Made by a program: the position numbers and the translations under genes | Shown: positions 50,994 through 62,375 of the stretch, one piece after another | Layout of the letters: each line of letters starts with the position of its first letter | Position numbering within the stretch: position 1 is the stretch's first letter | Assembly (NCBI GenBank): GCA_031546815.1 | Contig: JAVBJV010000010.1 | Location: 1-64,000, forward strand | Reading direction: 5' to 3' | DNA length: 64,000 nucleotides | From: JAVBJV01 sp031546815 | GTDB lineage: Bacteria > Pseudomonadota > Alphaproteobacteria > Acetobacterales > Acetobacteraceae | Notes under the pieces: generated by a model | What the model was told of the DNA's origin: nothing | The model's input: only the letters and a program-made list of their open reading frames with translations | The model's database searches: none

Positions 50994-51039
50994 ATTCCGA
51001 GAACGAAGGGACTTCAATCTGCGATGCCGATACGCTATA

Positions 51040-51320
51040 TATGTGGGGTCGGTTCGCCGACTATGGCGATAAACGGTGCGTGGAATAATCGTTGTGGACC
51101 CGGGGGCGGTACCCGGCGCCTCCATTTTCAGGGGGGCGAAATAGGCTCGACACGCGTGGTAAAGACCCACTTTTTGCTCGGCATTGTACCGCCGTTATCG
51201 GGCTATTTTTACAGGTGCCAATGATAACAGCCGTGAGGCTGTGGCGCTCGCTGCCTAATAACACTAGGTAAGCGCGGCTCGGGGGGTGCCGGGCAACAGA
51301 AACCCCCCACTTTTAATTAT
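51040..51320 (+). ncRNA. ssrA: circularly permuted two-piece tmRNA gene
   Basis: The acceptor piece comes first: hairpin GTCGG-TTCG-CCGAC (51048-51061), T-arm CCGGG/CCCGG with loop GGCGGTA, then CGCCTCC and discriminator A (51124); CCA is not encoded. Only seven bases later the coding piece starts GGGGGCGAAATAGGCTCGAC (51132). GGGGGCG pairs with CGCCTCC, including the G3-U70 alanine identity pair. The tag frame GCC..TAA (51217-51258) encodes ANDNSREAVALAA. A GGGGGG/CCCCCC stem and TTTT end it. Exact 5' end is estimated. Confidence 0.93.
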
Positions 51321-51389
51321 ACCGCCTGTGGCTTTTCCCTTTGTGCCGATCGCGCTATTTGAAGCAGGACGGATATCCAAGGGGACCAC

Positions 51390-51923
51390 ATGGTAGAGAA
51401 CACTTCGCCACCCGAAAGCCTGTTGCCGTACGACCAATGGACCGAGGAGGCGTTACGCCACGTCGTCGTCCGGGCGTTGGAACATGCTGCCGAGCACGGT
51501 ATTCCGGGTGAGCACCATTTTTACGTGACCTTCCGCACCGACTTTCCCGGCGTGCTGATCCCCCCACGGCTGAAGGCCCAATACCCGCACGAGATCACCA
51601 TCGTCCTGCAGCACCAGTTCTGGGATCTGCGCGTGGACGAGGAAGCTGACATGTTCAGCGTCGGCTTATCATTTGGCGGCGTGCCAGCTGTGCTGGCGGT
51701 TCCGCTGGCGTCGATCACCGGGTTTTCGGACCCGTTCATCCGCTACAACCTGCGCTTCAACGCCCCCGAGGCCTGGCCCGAGGATGACATGGACGTCGCC
51801 CCCGACGTCGAGAACGACGAGGAAGCGGCCCCCACGCCCGAAGACATCATGCGCCCGGATGCGGCGCCACAGGTGGTCAGTCTGGATGCTTTCCGCAAAC
51901 GGACCAATCCCCCGAAGGAATAA
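51390..51923 (+). CDS. sspB: SspB-type ClpXP adaptor
   Basis: A 177-residue alphaproteobacterial SspB. The folded part (residues 12-118; FYVTFRTDFPGVLIPPRL, YPHEITIVLQHQFWDL, FSVGLSFGGVPAVLAVPL) binds the ssrA tag, and after an acidic linker the C-terminal VVSLDAFRKRTNPPKE is a ClpX-binding tail. It delivers tagged proteins to ClpXP. It lies directly behind ssrA (gap 70 bases), putting the tag and its adaptor together. Confidence 0.92.
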   Translation: MVENTSPPESLLPYDQWTEEALRHVVVRALEHAAEHGIPGEHHFYVTFRTDFPGVLIPPRLKAQYPHEITIVLQHQFWDLRVDEEADMFSVGLSFGGVPAVLAVPLASITGFSDPFIRYNLRFNAPEAWPEDDMDVAPDVENDEEAAPTPEDIMRPDAAPQVVSLDAFRKRTNPPKE

Positions 51924-51986
51924 TGGCAACTAACCATACATCACCGCATCATCAGTCGACATACTATATGCGGTCAGGAGCCTGAG

Positions 51987-53633
<1,647 letters not shown>

Positions 53634-53650
53634 TACGGAGACTAACAATA

Positions 53651-54046
53651 ATGCGTCTAACCGTTGACCGTCTGGACCATCTGGTCATCACCTGCCGCGA
53701 CGTCGAAACTTCGGCGTCGTGGTATCAGCGTGTGCTGGGGATGGAGCGCGAAAGTTTCGGCAACCATCGTCGCACAGCGCTGAAATACGGGGGGCAGAAG
53801 ATCAACCTGCGCCCCCTGGATGCCACGCAGGAAGACTGGTTCACCGGCATGGGCAGCGCGCCCGGCGGGGCGGATCTGTGTTTCGTGGTGGCGGTGGGGC
53901 CGGATCACGTGGTCGAACATCTGCGCGAATGCGGCGTGACGGTCGAGCAGGGGCCGGTTGCCAAAGTGGGCGCACTGGGGCCGATTACCTCGGTTTATTG
54001 CCGTGATCCAGACGGGAACCTGATAGAACTTGCGTCTTATCTCTAA
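53651..54046 (+). CDS. VOC-family metalloprotein (glyoxalase-like)
   Basis: A 131-residue two-beta-alpha-beta-beta-beta protein. It begins DRLDHLVITCRDVETSASWY with a metal-ligand His and ends RDPDGNLIELASYL with a ligand Glu. It resembles the fosfomycin-resistance/virulence-associated VOC group by architecture, but substrate is unknown. It is 17 bases after fumA and 21 before the VUT gene, so it may belong to either unit. Confidence 0.82.
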   Translation: MRLTVDRLDHLVITCRDVETSASWYQRVLGMERESFGNHRRTALKYGGQKINLRPLDATQEDWFTGMGSAPGGADLCFVVAVGPDHVVEHLRECGVTVEQGPVAKVGALGPITSVYCRDPDGNLIELASYL

Positions 54047-54067
54047 CTCCGCCAACAAGCGCCCATC

Positions 54068-54613
54068 ATGAATCGTTCCGCTCGTTATATCGGCCTGCTG
54101 GCCTTTGCGCTGTTTCTGCTGTCCATCCCGGTAGCCAACTGGCTGATCGGCAATGTGGGGAGCGTTTGCGTGCCCAATGGCCCGTGCCTGATCCCGGTCG
54201 CGCCGGGCATCATGGCGCCATCGGGCGTGATGATGGTGGGGCTGGCGCTGGTGTTGCGCGATATTGTGCAGCGGACTCTGGGTGCGAAGTTCAGCCTGCT
54301 GGCGATCATGATCGGCGCGGTGATCTCGGCCATGCTGGCGCCGGGCGTGCTGGTGCTGGCGTCCACACTGGCGTTCCTACTGTCGGAACTGGTGGACTTT
54401 TCCGTCTATACCCCGCTGCAGAAGCGCGGGCTGATGCGGGCGGTGATTCTCAGTACGCTGGCCGGGCTGATGGTGGATTCCGTGATCTTCCTGTGGTTTG
54501 CGTTCGGCAGTCTGGATTTCCTGGCCGGGCAGATCATCGGTAAGGTCTGGGGCCTGCTGGTGGCGCTGCCGTCCATCCGGTTCGTGCGGCGGATCACGCC
54601 TGTCTCCGCCTGA
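54068..54613 (+). CDS. VUT-family queuosine precursor transporter
   Basis: A 181-residue, six-helix membrane protein. The motifs NVGSVCVPNGPCLIPVAPG, SGVMMVGLALVLRDIVQR and LVDFSVYTPLQKRGLMRA are those of the VUT/YhhQ (formerly DUF165) family. YhhQ imports preQ0/preQ1. It is one base from queA and heads the queuosine operon, a strong contextual match. Confidence 0.88.
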   Translation: MNRSARYIGLLAFALFLLSIPVANWLIGNVGSVCVPNGPCLIPVAPGIMAPSGVMMVGLALVLRDIVQRTLGAKFSLLAIMIGAVISAMLAPGVLVLASTLAFLLSELVDFSVYTPLQKRGLMRAVILSTLAGLMVDSVIFLWFAFGSLDFLAGQIIGKVWGLLVALPSIRFVRRITPVSA

Positions 54614-55628
54614 TGTCGTATCTTCTGTCGGATTTCGACTTCGACCTGCCCGCAGACCGTATCGCCCATCAACCCGCCAGACCGCGTGATTCCGCGCGAC
54701 TGCTGGTGGTGCAGCCGGACGGGCGGGAAGACCGGATCGTGCGCGATCTGCCGTCCTTTCTGCGCGCGGGCGATGTGCTGGTGGTCAACGATACGCGGGT
54801 CGTCCCGGCGCAGCTCGAGGGTATGCGCGGCGCGGCCAAGATCGGCATCACGCTGGACCGGCCGTTGGCCAACGGCAACTGGCACGTGCTGGCGCGCAAT
54901 GCCAAGCGTCTGAAAACCGGCGATACGATCGTCTTTGCCAACAACGTTTCGGCCGAGGTGATGGCGCGGCTGGAAAACGGCGACGTCGAACTGCACTTCA
55001 ACGGCGACCCGACCGCTGCGGGTGTGCTGGCATTGCCCCCCTATATCAACCGCCCGACCGGCCCGACCGAGGCGGACAAGGCCGACTACCAGACCGTGTT
55101 CGCCGAACAGGACGGCGCGGTTGCCGCGCCCACCGCATCGCTGCATTTCACCCCGGACCTGCTGGCGACGCTCGACGCGCGCGGTGTCTCGCGCGTGACG
55201 GTCACGCTGCATGTGGGCGCAGGCACCTTCCTGCCGGTGCGCACCGACAATGTGACCGATCACCACATGCACCCCGAACGCGGCGAGATCACGCCGGATG
55301 CCGCCGCCGCCATCAACGCGGCGCGCCGGGCGGGCGGACGGGTGATTGCAGTGGGGACCACGGCGCTGCGTCTGCTGGAGACAGCGGTGGACGAGGACGG
55401 CATCATCCACCCCTTCATGGGCGAGACCAGCATCTTCCTGCTGCCCGGCCATACATTCCATTCTGCAGATCTGCTGATGACCAATTTCCATCTGCCATGC
55501 TCGACGCTGTTCATGCTGGTCTGCGCCTTTGCCGGGGCCGACCGGATGAAGGCGGCCTATGCGCACGCGATTGCGTCGGGTTATCGGTTCTATTCCTACG
55601 GAGACTCATCCTTGCTGGAGCGCGCGTC

Positions 55629-55632
<4 letters not shown>
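54613..55632 (+). CDS. queA: S-adenosylmethionine:tRNA ribosyltransferase-isomerase
   Basis: A 339-residue enzyme that transfers and isomerises the ribose of SAM to preQ1-tRNA, giving epoxyqueuosine. Seen: FDFDLPADRIAHQPARPRD, VLVVNDTRVVPAQL, FTPDLLATLDARGV, VTLHVGAGTFLPVRTDN and FHLPCSTLFMLVCAF. The stop overlaps tgt's GTG by four bases. Confidence 0.96.
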
Positions 55633-56746
<1,114 letters not shown>

Positions 56747-56750
<4 letters not shown>

Positions 56751-57211
56751 GCAAGAACATCTACGCCGATCTGACACAGTTGGGCCAGCACACCGCCCAG
56801 CCCGACCATCCGGACCGGGCCGTGCTGGAAAAAGTGCCGAACCCGCATGCGGACACGCAGTATTGCGTCCGGTTCGTGTGCCCGGAATTCACCAGCCTCT
56901 GCCCGATGACCGGACAGCCCGATTTTGCGCATCTGGTGATCGACTATGTGCCAAACGGATCGCTGGTCGAGAGCAAGTCGCTGAAGCTGTATCTGACATC
57001 CTTCCGCAATCACGGCGCGTTCCACGAGGAATGCACGGTGAGCATCGGCAAGCGCCTGCACGATCTGCTGGCCCCGCACTGGCTGCGGATCGGCGGGTAT
57101 TGGTATCCGCGCGGCGGCATCCCGATCGACGTATTCTGGCAGAGCGGCGATGCGCCGGGTGGCGTGTGGATTCCGCCGCAGGACGTTCCGTCCTATCGCG
57201 GGCGCGGATGA
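56747..57211 (+). CDS. queF: NADPH-dependent 7-cyano-7-deazaguanine reductase
   Basis: A 154-residue unimodular QueF that reduces preQ0 to preQ1. The active-site Cys lies in TSLCPMTGQPDFAHLV and the QueF motif ESKSLKLYLTSFRNHGAFHE is clear. With the transporter in front it could use imported preQ0. queG starts two bases after its stop. Confidence 0.94.
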
Positions 57212-57212
57212 T

Positions 57213-58253
57213 ATGGCGACCGACCCGCGTGGTCTGATCCGCGACAAGGCGCTGGCGCTGGGGTTCGACGCAGTGGGCTTCGCACCCGCGGAACTGGGGC
57301 CCGAGGCACGCGCGCGGCTGGGGGCGTTTATCTCGGCCGGGATGCACGGCGACATGGGCTGGATGGAAGCCCGCACCGAACAGCGCGCACATCCGCAGAC
57401 CTTGTGGGAAGAAGCCCGCAGCGTGATTGCGCTGGCGGTGTCTTACGCGCCTGCGGAAGATCCACTGGCCAATCTGATGCGCAACGATGTGGGTAATATC
57501 TCGGTCTATGCGCGGCATCGCGACTATCACGATCTGGTCAAAGGGCGGCTGAAACATCTGGCGCAGTTCGTGGTGTCGCGCTTCGGGCCGGAAGTGAAGG
57601 TGTTCGTCGATACGGCCCCGGTGATGGAGAAACCGCTCGCCATGCAGGCGGGGGTTGGCTGGCAGGGCAAACACACGAATCTGGTGTCGCGTCAGCATGG
57701 ATCGTGGTTGTTCCTGGGCGAGATCTACACCACGCTGGAAATCCCGCCCGATGGCGCGCATGTGGATCGCTGCGGGTCGTGCTCGCGCTGCCTTGATGCG
57801 TGCCCGACAAAGGCGTTTCCCGCGCCATATCGCCTCGATGCGACGCGGTGCATTTCGTATCTGACCATCGAGCATCAGGGGCCGATCCCAGAAGAATTGC
57901 GTCCATTGATGGGCAATCACATCTATGGCTGCGATGATTGTCTTGCGGTGTGTCCGTGGAATCGCTTTGCGAAGGCGACGAAGGAACCAGCACTCACCGC
58001 ACGCCCCGATCTTGTATCGCCCGATCTGGCAGAGCTTGCGCGGTTGGATGATGCGGCGTTTCGCGCACGATTCTCCGGCTCGCCGATCAAGCGGGTGGGG
58101 CGTAATCGGTTTGTTCGGAACGTGTTGAATGCAATCGGTAATTCCGGCAATCGCTCATTGCGTGAAGTGGCGGCAGAGCTTCTTGTTGATCCTGATGAAA
58201 CGGTGGCCGATGCAGCGCGTTGGGCCATTTTGCGCTTGGATCGGACCCCCTGA
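57213..58253 (+). CDS. queG: epoxyqueuosine reductase
   Basis: A 346-residue cobalamin/[4Fe-4S] enzyme that makes queuosine from its epoxide on tRNA. Two ferredoxin-like clusters are seen: CGSCSRCLDACPTKAF and CDDCLAVCPWN, the latter with ISYLTIEHQGPI between. The start MATDPRGLIRDKAL and HGDMGWMEAR are typical. It ends the operon VUT-queA-tgt-queF-queG; fumC follows after 18 bases. Confidence 0.93.
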   Translation: MATDPRGLIRDKALALGFDAVGFAPAELGPEARARLGAFISAGMHGDMGWMEARTEQRAHPQTLWEEARSVIALAVSYAPAEDPLANLMRNDVGNISVYARHRDYHDLVKGRLKHLAQFVVSRFGPEVKVFVDTAPVMEKPLAMQAGVGWQGKHTNLVSRQHGSWLFLGEIYTTLEIPPDGAHVDRCGSCSRCLDACPTKAFPAPYRLDATRCISYLTIEHQGPIPEELRPLMGNHIYGCDDCLAVCPWNRFAKATKEPALTARPDLVSPDLAELARLDDAAFRARFSGSPIKRVGRNRFVRNVLNAIGNSGNRSLREVAAELLVDPDETVADAARWAILRLDRTP

Positions 58254-58271
58254 TACCGGTCATAATGCCCT

Positions 58272-59669
58272 ATGGGCGCAATACGGACTGAGACCGACAG
58301 TCTTGGCACGATCGACATTCCAGCGGACCGTTACTGGGGACCGCAGACGGAACGTGCGCGGCATCTGTTTAAAGTCGGGACTGAAAAATTTCCGCCCGTT
58401 CTGCTGCGTGCGCTGGGGCAGGTAAAACAGGCCGCTGCCGAAGCCAATGCCGAACTGGGCGAACTGCCCGCCGATCTTGCAAAGGCGATCGTCACCGCTG
58501 CAGCCGAGGTCGCCAGCGGCCTGCACGATGCCGAATTTCCTCTGCCCGTCTGGCAGACCGGATCGGGCACGCAGACCAACATGAATGCGAACGAAGTGAT
58601 CGCAAATCGTGCGAACGAATTGCTGGGGCATCCACGTGGCAGCCGAACGCCCGTGCACCCGAACGATCACGTCAATTGCAGCCAGTCGTCGAACGATACA
58701 TTCCCGACCGTGATGCACGTCGCCATCGTCGATGCAGTAACGAACACCCTGATCCCGGCAATGGAGGCCCTGCAGGAGGGCTTGCAGGCGCGGGCCGAGG
58801 AATGGGCCGATCTGGTCAAGATTGGCCGCACGCACATGATGGATGCGGTGCCCGTGACGCTGGGGCAGGAATTTTCCACCTGGGCACGGCAGATCGAACT
58901 TGGGGTCGTCCGCCTGCAAAACACTCTGCCGCGGTTGTTGCAGATTGTGCAGGGGGGGACGGCAGTCGGGACCGGTTTGAACAGAAATGCCCGGTTTGAT
59001 GATATTTTCTGCAAACACTTATCCGTGATTGCGGAGAAAAATTTCATTCCAAGCAATTTAAAATTTGAAGGAATGGCGGCACATGATACATGTGTCGAAT
59101 TGTCGGGGGTACTCAATGTTATTGCAGTATCGCTGACAAAGATAGGAAACGACATCCGCTTGCTAAGCAGCGGCCCGCGTTGCGGGATCGGTGAGTTGAC
59201 AGTTCCGGCAGACGGACTGTCGTCGTCGATTATGCCAGGAAAGACAAATCCAACTCAGGTGGAAATGCTCACCATGGTTGCCGCCCAAGTAATGGGCAAT
59301 CATGTGACTGTTACCATCGCCGGTGCGCAAGGACATCTCGAGTTAAATGTCTTCAAGCCGGTAATAATACAAAATATTCTGCAGTCGATATCGTTACTTG
59401 CAGATGCTTGTGTGAGTTTTTTGCAGAACATGATAAAAAAAATATCCCCGAATAAGCAAAAAATCGGGGAATATCTTAATAATTCATTGATGTTGGTGAC
59501 TGCTTTAAATACACATATCGGTTACGACAAGGCGGTAAGCATTGGAATATTAGCATTTAAGGACGATATTACGCTAAAGGAGGCAGCTATCAGACTTGAA
59601 TACGTGTCGGAAGACGATTTCGACCGCTGGGTTATTCCAGCGGAGATGATTGGCCCGCGAACAACCTAG
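58272..59669 (+). CDS. fumC: class II fumarate hydratase, compositionally mosaic
   Basis: A 465-residue oxygen-stable fumarase. Seen: TDSLGTIDIPADRYWGPQT, TGSGTQTNMNANEVIANRA, GRTHMMDAVPVTLGQEF and the signature SSIMPGKTNPTQVEML. The protein is intact. Composition changes along the gene: 60-base lines at 58441 have 62% GC, but 59041, 59401 and 59461 have 35%, 33% and 32%, with ATA and AAT codons unlike the neighbours. The 3' half was probably replaced by recombination, or the gene was recently acquired in part. Confidence 0.94.
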   Translation: MGAIRTETDSLGTIDIPADRYWGPQTERARHLFKVGTEKFPPVLLRALGQVKQAAAEANAELGELPADLAKAIVTAAAEVASGLHDAEFPLPVWQTGSGTQTNMNANEVIANRANELLGHPRGSRTPVHPNDHVNCSQSSNDTFPTVMHVAIVDAVTNTLIPAMEALQEGLQARAEEWADLVKIGRTHMMDAVPVTLGQEFSTWARQIELGVVRLQNTLPRLLQIVQGGTAVGTGLNRNARFDDIFCKHLSVIAEKNFIPSNLKFEGMAAHDTCVELSGVLNVIAVSLTKIGNDIRLLSSGPRCGIGELTVPADGLSSSIMPGKTNPTQVEMLTMVAAQVMGNHVTVTIAGAQGHLELNVFKPVIIQNILQSISLLADACVSFLQNMIKKISPNKQKIGEYLNNSLMLVTALNTHIGYDKAVSIGILAFKDDITLKEAAIRLEYVSEDDFDRWVIPAEMIGPRTT

Positions 59670-59682
59670 TACGGAGTGGTGC

Positions 59683-59928
59683 ATGAGTAGTCTGTTTAAA
59701 AAGTCCTTCACACTGGCAGGTCATCGTACCTCGGTGGCGCTGGAGCCCGAATTCTGGGCGGCGCTGTCAGCATTGGCCGGTGGACGGGGAATCACCCTGG
59801 CGCGCCTGGTAGCGGAAACCGATACCGGCCGCGGTGAAAACCGCCCATTGGCATCCGCATTGCGGGTCCGCGCTCTGCTCGAATCGAGCCGGATGAAGCC
59901 GGAAGAGACCACCCCAGCTTCCCACTAA
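59683..59928 (+). CDS. ribbon-helix-helix domain protein
   Basis: An 81-residue protein beginning MSSLFKKSFTLAGHRTSVAL, a beta strand that continues into EPEFWAALSALAGGRGITLARLV, the helix-turn-helix-like pair of RHH_4 domains. The remaining 30 residues are polar. Such proteins are widespread single-copy DNA-binding proteins of unknown regulon in alphaproteobacteria. It starts 14 bases after fumC. GC returns to normal. Confidence 0.7.
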   Translation: MSSLFKKSFTLAGHRTSVALEPEFWAALSALAGGRGITLARLVAETDTGRGENRPLASALRVRALLESSRMKPEETTPASH

Positions 59929-59979
59929 AAACTCTTCCGGTGGGTTGATCTGGATTAGGTTGAATTGCGGGTTTTGCCC

Positions 59980-59985
59980 TATAAT
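59980..59985 (+). promoter_or_regulatory. -10-like TATAAT before ppk2
   Basis: A perfect TATAAT (59980-59985) lies 29 bases before the ppk2 start in the 85-base gap after the RHH gene. A matching -35 is poor: GGTTGA at a 16-base distance, or TTGAAT at only 14. Confidence 0.4.
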
Positions 59986-60013
59986 TCTCCCCTTGAAATA
60001 AGGGAAGAAGTGA

Positions 60014-61012
60014 ATGCTTCATAGCGATGGCCAGGTGGCAGAACAGGTGACAAAACCAGACGTAACCCAACCGGCCACCGCGGTGGAGACGGAAGTTATG
60101 GACTCGCCGAAGGAGCCGGTCGTTGCCCCTATGATGACGGCGACGCTCCCGTCGCAGACTGATCAGGACGAGATTCGCCGCGCGTTCGAAACGGGCGAGT
60201 TTCCGTACAAGACCCGTCTGACGGAAAAGGCCTATCTGGCCCACATGCTGCCGTTGCAGGTCGAGCTTCTGAAAGCCCAGAACTGGGTGAAGGAAACCGG
60301 CCAGAAGATCGTGATCCTGTTCGAAGGGCGCGATGCGGCCGGTAAGGGCGGGACCATCAAGCGCTTCATGGAGCACCTGAACCCACGTGGCGCACGCGTG
60401 GTGGCCCTGGAAAAACCCAGCGAGCGTGAACGTACGCAATGGTATTTCCAGCGTTATATCGAACAGCTGCCGGCAGGCGGCGAGATCATGTTCTTCGACC
60501 GGTCCTGGTACAACCGCGCCGGCGTCGAACGTGTGATGGAATTCTGCACGCCGCTGGAATATCTGGAATTCATGCGCCAGACCCCCGAGGTCGAGCGGAT
60601 GCTGGTGCGTTCGGGTATTCGTCTGTTCAAGTTCTGGTTCTCGGTCACGCGTGACGAACAGCTGCGTCGCTTCAAATCGCGCGAGGCGGATCCGCTGAAG
60701 CAGTGGAAGCTGTCGCCGATCGACCGTGCCTCGATCAATAAATGGGATGCCTATACCGAGGCGAAGGAATCGATGTTCTTCTACACCGATACCGCCGACG
60801 CCCCGTGGACGATCATCAAGTCGAACGACAAGAAGCGCGCGCGTCTGAATGCGATGCAGTTTCTGTTGTCGTCGCTGCCGTATCCGGACAAGAACTACCA
60901 TGTTGTCAAAGGGCCGGACCCGTTGATCGTGGGTTCCGGGCAGCTGGTTCTGGGGCAGACCGTCGATCTGCTCGAGAAAACCCGGCATCCGGAATTGAAG
61001 CGCGGAAGATAA
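60014..61012 (+). CDS. ppk2: polyphosphate kinase 2
   Basis: A 332-residue class I PPK2 that phosphorylates nucleoside diphosphates with polyphosphate. Walker A VILFEGRDAAGKGGTIKRF near 105-123, lid motif RERTQWYFQRYIEQLP, Walker B MFFDRSWYNRAGVE, and the single PPK2 domain typical of ADP/GDP kinases. The first 50 residues are an unrelated acidic leader. It uses polyP, a storage polymer like PHA. tRNA-Pro follows. Confidence 0.93.
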   Translation: MLHSDGQVAEQVTKPDVTQPATAVETEVMDSPKEPVVAPMMTATLPSQTDQDEIRRAFETGEFPYKTRLTEKAYLAHMLPLQVELLKAQNWVKETGQKIVILFEGRDAAGKGGTIKRFMEHLNPRGARVVALEKPSERERTQWYFQRYIEQLPAGGEIMFFDRSWYNRAGVERVMEFCTPLEYLEFMRQTPEVERMLVRSGIRLFKFWFSVTRDEQLRRFKSREADPLKQWKLSPIDRASINKWDAYTEAKESMFFYTDTADAPWTIIKSNDKKRARLNAMQFLLSSLPYPDKNYHVVKGPDPLIVGSGQLVLGQTVDLLEKTRHPELKRGR

Positions 61013-61081
61013 TTTCCCGGAAAATGCGCGGGGTGGCTTGCGGGCCGAGCCGCCGGGCGCTATACGCCCGGCTCCCGCTGA

Positions 61082-61158
61082 CGGAGTGTAGCTCAGCCTG
61101 GTAGAGCACTGTGTTCGGGACGCAGGGGCCGGAGGTTCGAATCCTCTCACTCCGACCA
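61082..61158 (+). tRNA. tRNA-Pro (CGG anticodon)
   Basis: Acceptor strands CGGAGTG (61082-61088) and CACTCCG (61148-61154) with the C1-G72 pair usual in bacterial tRNA-Pro, anticodon stem CTGTG/CGCAG (one wobble) with loop TTCGGGA (CGG at 61116-61118), discriminator A and encoded CCA (61156-61158). Confidence 0.97.
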
Positions 61159-61162
61159 GTTT

Positions 61163-61192
61163 AAAACCCCCTGGGTGACCAGGGGGTTTTTT
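61163..61192. terminator. terminator between tRNA-Pro and the LOG-family gene
   Basis: AAAACCCCCTGG (61163-61174) and CCAGGGGGTTTT (61179-61190) make a perfect 12-bp stem with a four-base loop, followed by TT. The A-run on the other side lets it serve the convergent gene too. Confidence 0.92.
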
Positions 61193-61204
61193 ATTGCCCG
61201 CATC

Positions 61205-61789
61205 TCAGGCCAGTTCGGACGCCATCGGCTGCGCGATGGACAGGTTCCCCAGATGGGCAATGATCCCCGCCGGAGACGTGACCACGTGATACAGCGCCTG
61301 TGTCTCGGGGCGGGCGAAGCCAGCTTCAATGGTGGTTTCCAGCAACTGGACCAATGGCGTTGCCCAGCCGTCGATGTCGGCGATCAGGATCGGCTTGTTG
61401 TGCAGGCCCAACTGCCGCCAGGTGATGATCTCGAACGTTTCATCGAAGGTGCCGAAGCCACCCGGCATGGTGATGAAGGCATCGGCCAGTTCGGCCATGC
61501 GCTGTTTGCGCGTGTGCATGTCGCTGGTGACGATGAGTTCGGTGCAGCCGCGATGCGCAACCTCGCGCCGCATCAGGAAGTCGGGAATAACGCCGATCAC
61601 CGATCCACCTGCATCCAGCACGGCATCGGCCACAGCGCCCATCAGCCCCACGCGACCACCGCCATACACCAGTCCGATCCGTGCCTCGGCCATGCGCTGC
61701 CCAAGTTCCTGTGCAGCGGCGATCAGCTTCGGGTTACCGCCTGGCATCGACCCACAAAAAACGGCGGCCCATCTGTCTGCTTTCATCAT
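61205..61789 (-). CDS. LOG family protein (cytokinin riboside 5'-monophosphate phosphoribohydrolase-like)
   Basis: A 194-residue Rossmann-like protein with the LOG motifs AVFCGSMPGG (N-terminal), RIGLVYGGGRVGLMGAVAD, and ITMPGGFGTFDETFEIITW. Bacterial members hydrolyse nucleoside 5'-monophosphates to free base and ribose phosphate; many were mislabelled lysine decarboxylases. Substrate unknown here. Confidence 0.88.
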   Translation of the reverse strand: MMKADRWAAVFCGSMPGGNPKLIAAAQELGQRMAEARIGLVYGGGRVGLMGAVADAVLDAGGSVIGVIPDFLMRREVAHRGCTELIVTSDMHTRKQRMAELADAFITMPGGFGTFDETFEIITWRQLGLHNKPILIADIDGWATPLVQLLETTIEAGFARPETQALYHVVTSPAGIIAHLGNLSIAQPMASELA

Positions 61790-61931
61790 CTACCTCGATG
61801 CTGTTTCTGTTTGTCCTGTTTACCGCCCAATAGTCGCGCTTTGTGAGTCGCGCCGTCACGAGAAGTTTTTATGGATGTTACGATTTTTTATCGATTAAGC
61901 TGATGCCTCAATCCTGGGGAGGCGTTGTCCG

Positions 61932-62372
61932 ATGCGTAAGTTGATTCTTGGCGTTGCGTTGTCCTGTATGGCGATTGGCGCCGCGCTGGCGCAGCAGAAC
62001 GTCGTCGAGGTAAGGCGCGCCAGTTACAAGCAGATGGGCGAGATCATGCAGGCGATGAAGGCCATTGCCGAGAATGGTGGCGATCTTGCATCGCTGCGGA
62101 TCCGCGTTGCGTGGATGGTGCAATACAGTCGCCAGATCCCCAGCCTGTTTCCACCCGGCTCGGGCCCCGGCGAGGGAATGGGCGAGACCAAGGCACTGCC
62201 CACGGTCTGGTCGGAAAATCCCGGCTTCGTGACGGCGGCGCATAACCTGACGGTGCAGACCGAACGCCTGCAGGCTGCAATCGAGTCCGGAGAACAGGCC
62301 GCGTTCGTGCGTGAGTTTCAGGCAACCGGTGCAGTCTGCGCCGCCTGCCATCGCACCTATCGCGCGCGTTAG
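61932..62372 (+). CDS. cytochrome c' (class II)
   Basis: A 146-residue protein with a signal peptide (residues 1-20, cut after AALA) and a four-helix body. The haem motif CAACH is at 136-140, close to the C-terminus, as in all class II cytochromes c. Members bind NO and CO and can relieve nitrosative stress. The convergent neighbour is a membrane cytochrome b561, whose stop is four bases from its own; they are a likely redox pair. Confidence 0.92.
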   Translation: MRKLILGVALSCMAIGAALAQQNVVEVRRASYKQMGEIMQAMKAIAENGGDLASLRIRVAWMVQYSRQIPSLFPPGSGPGEGMGETKALPTVWSENPGFVTAAHNLTVQTERLQAAIESGEQAAFVREFQATGAVCAACHRTYRAR

Positions 62373-62375
62373 GAT

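Noticed and set aside
51024..51224. A 66-residue open frame, and extension of thyX, across ssrA
   Set aside because: Both cross clear tmRNA structure; thyX has normal starts at 50993 or 50981.
59441..59477. A terminator-like hairpin (CCCCGA / TCGGGG) in the AT-rich part of fumC
   Set aside because: It lies within the coding frame with conserved protein sequence on both sides; the loop is long and no T-run follows in the sense direction.
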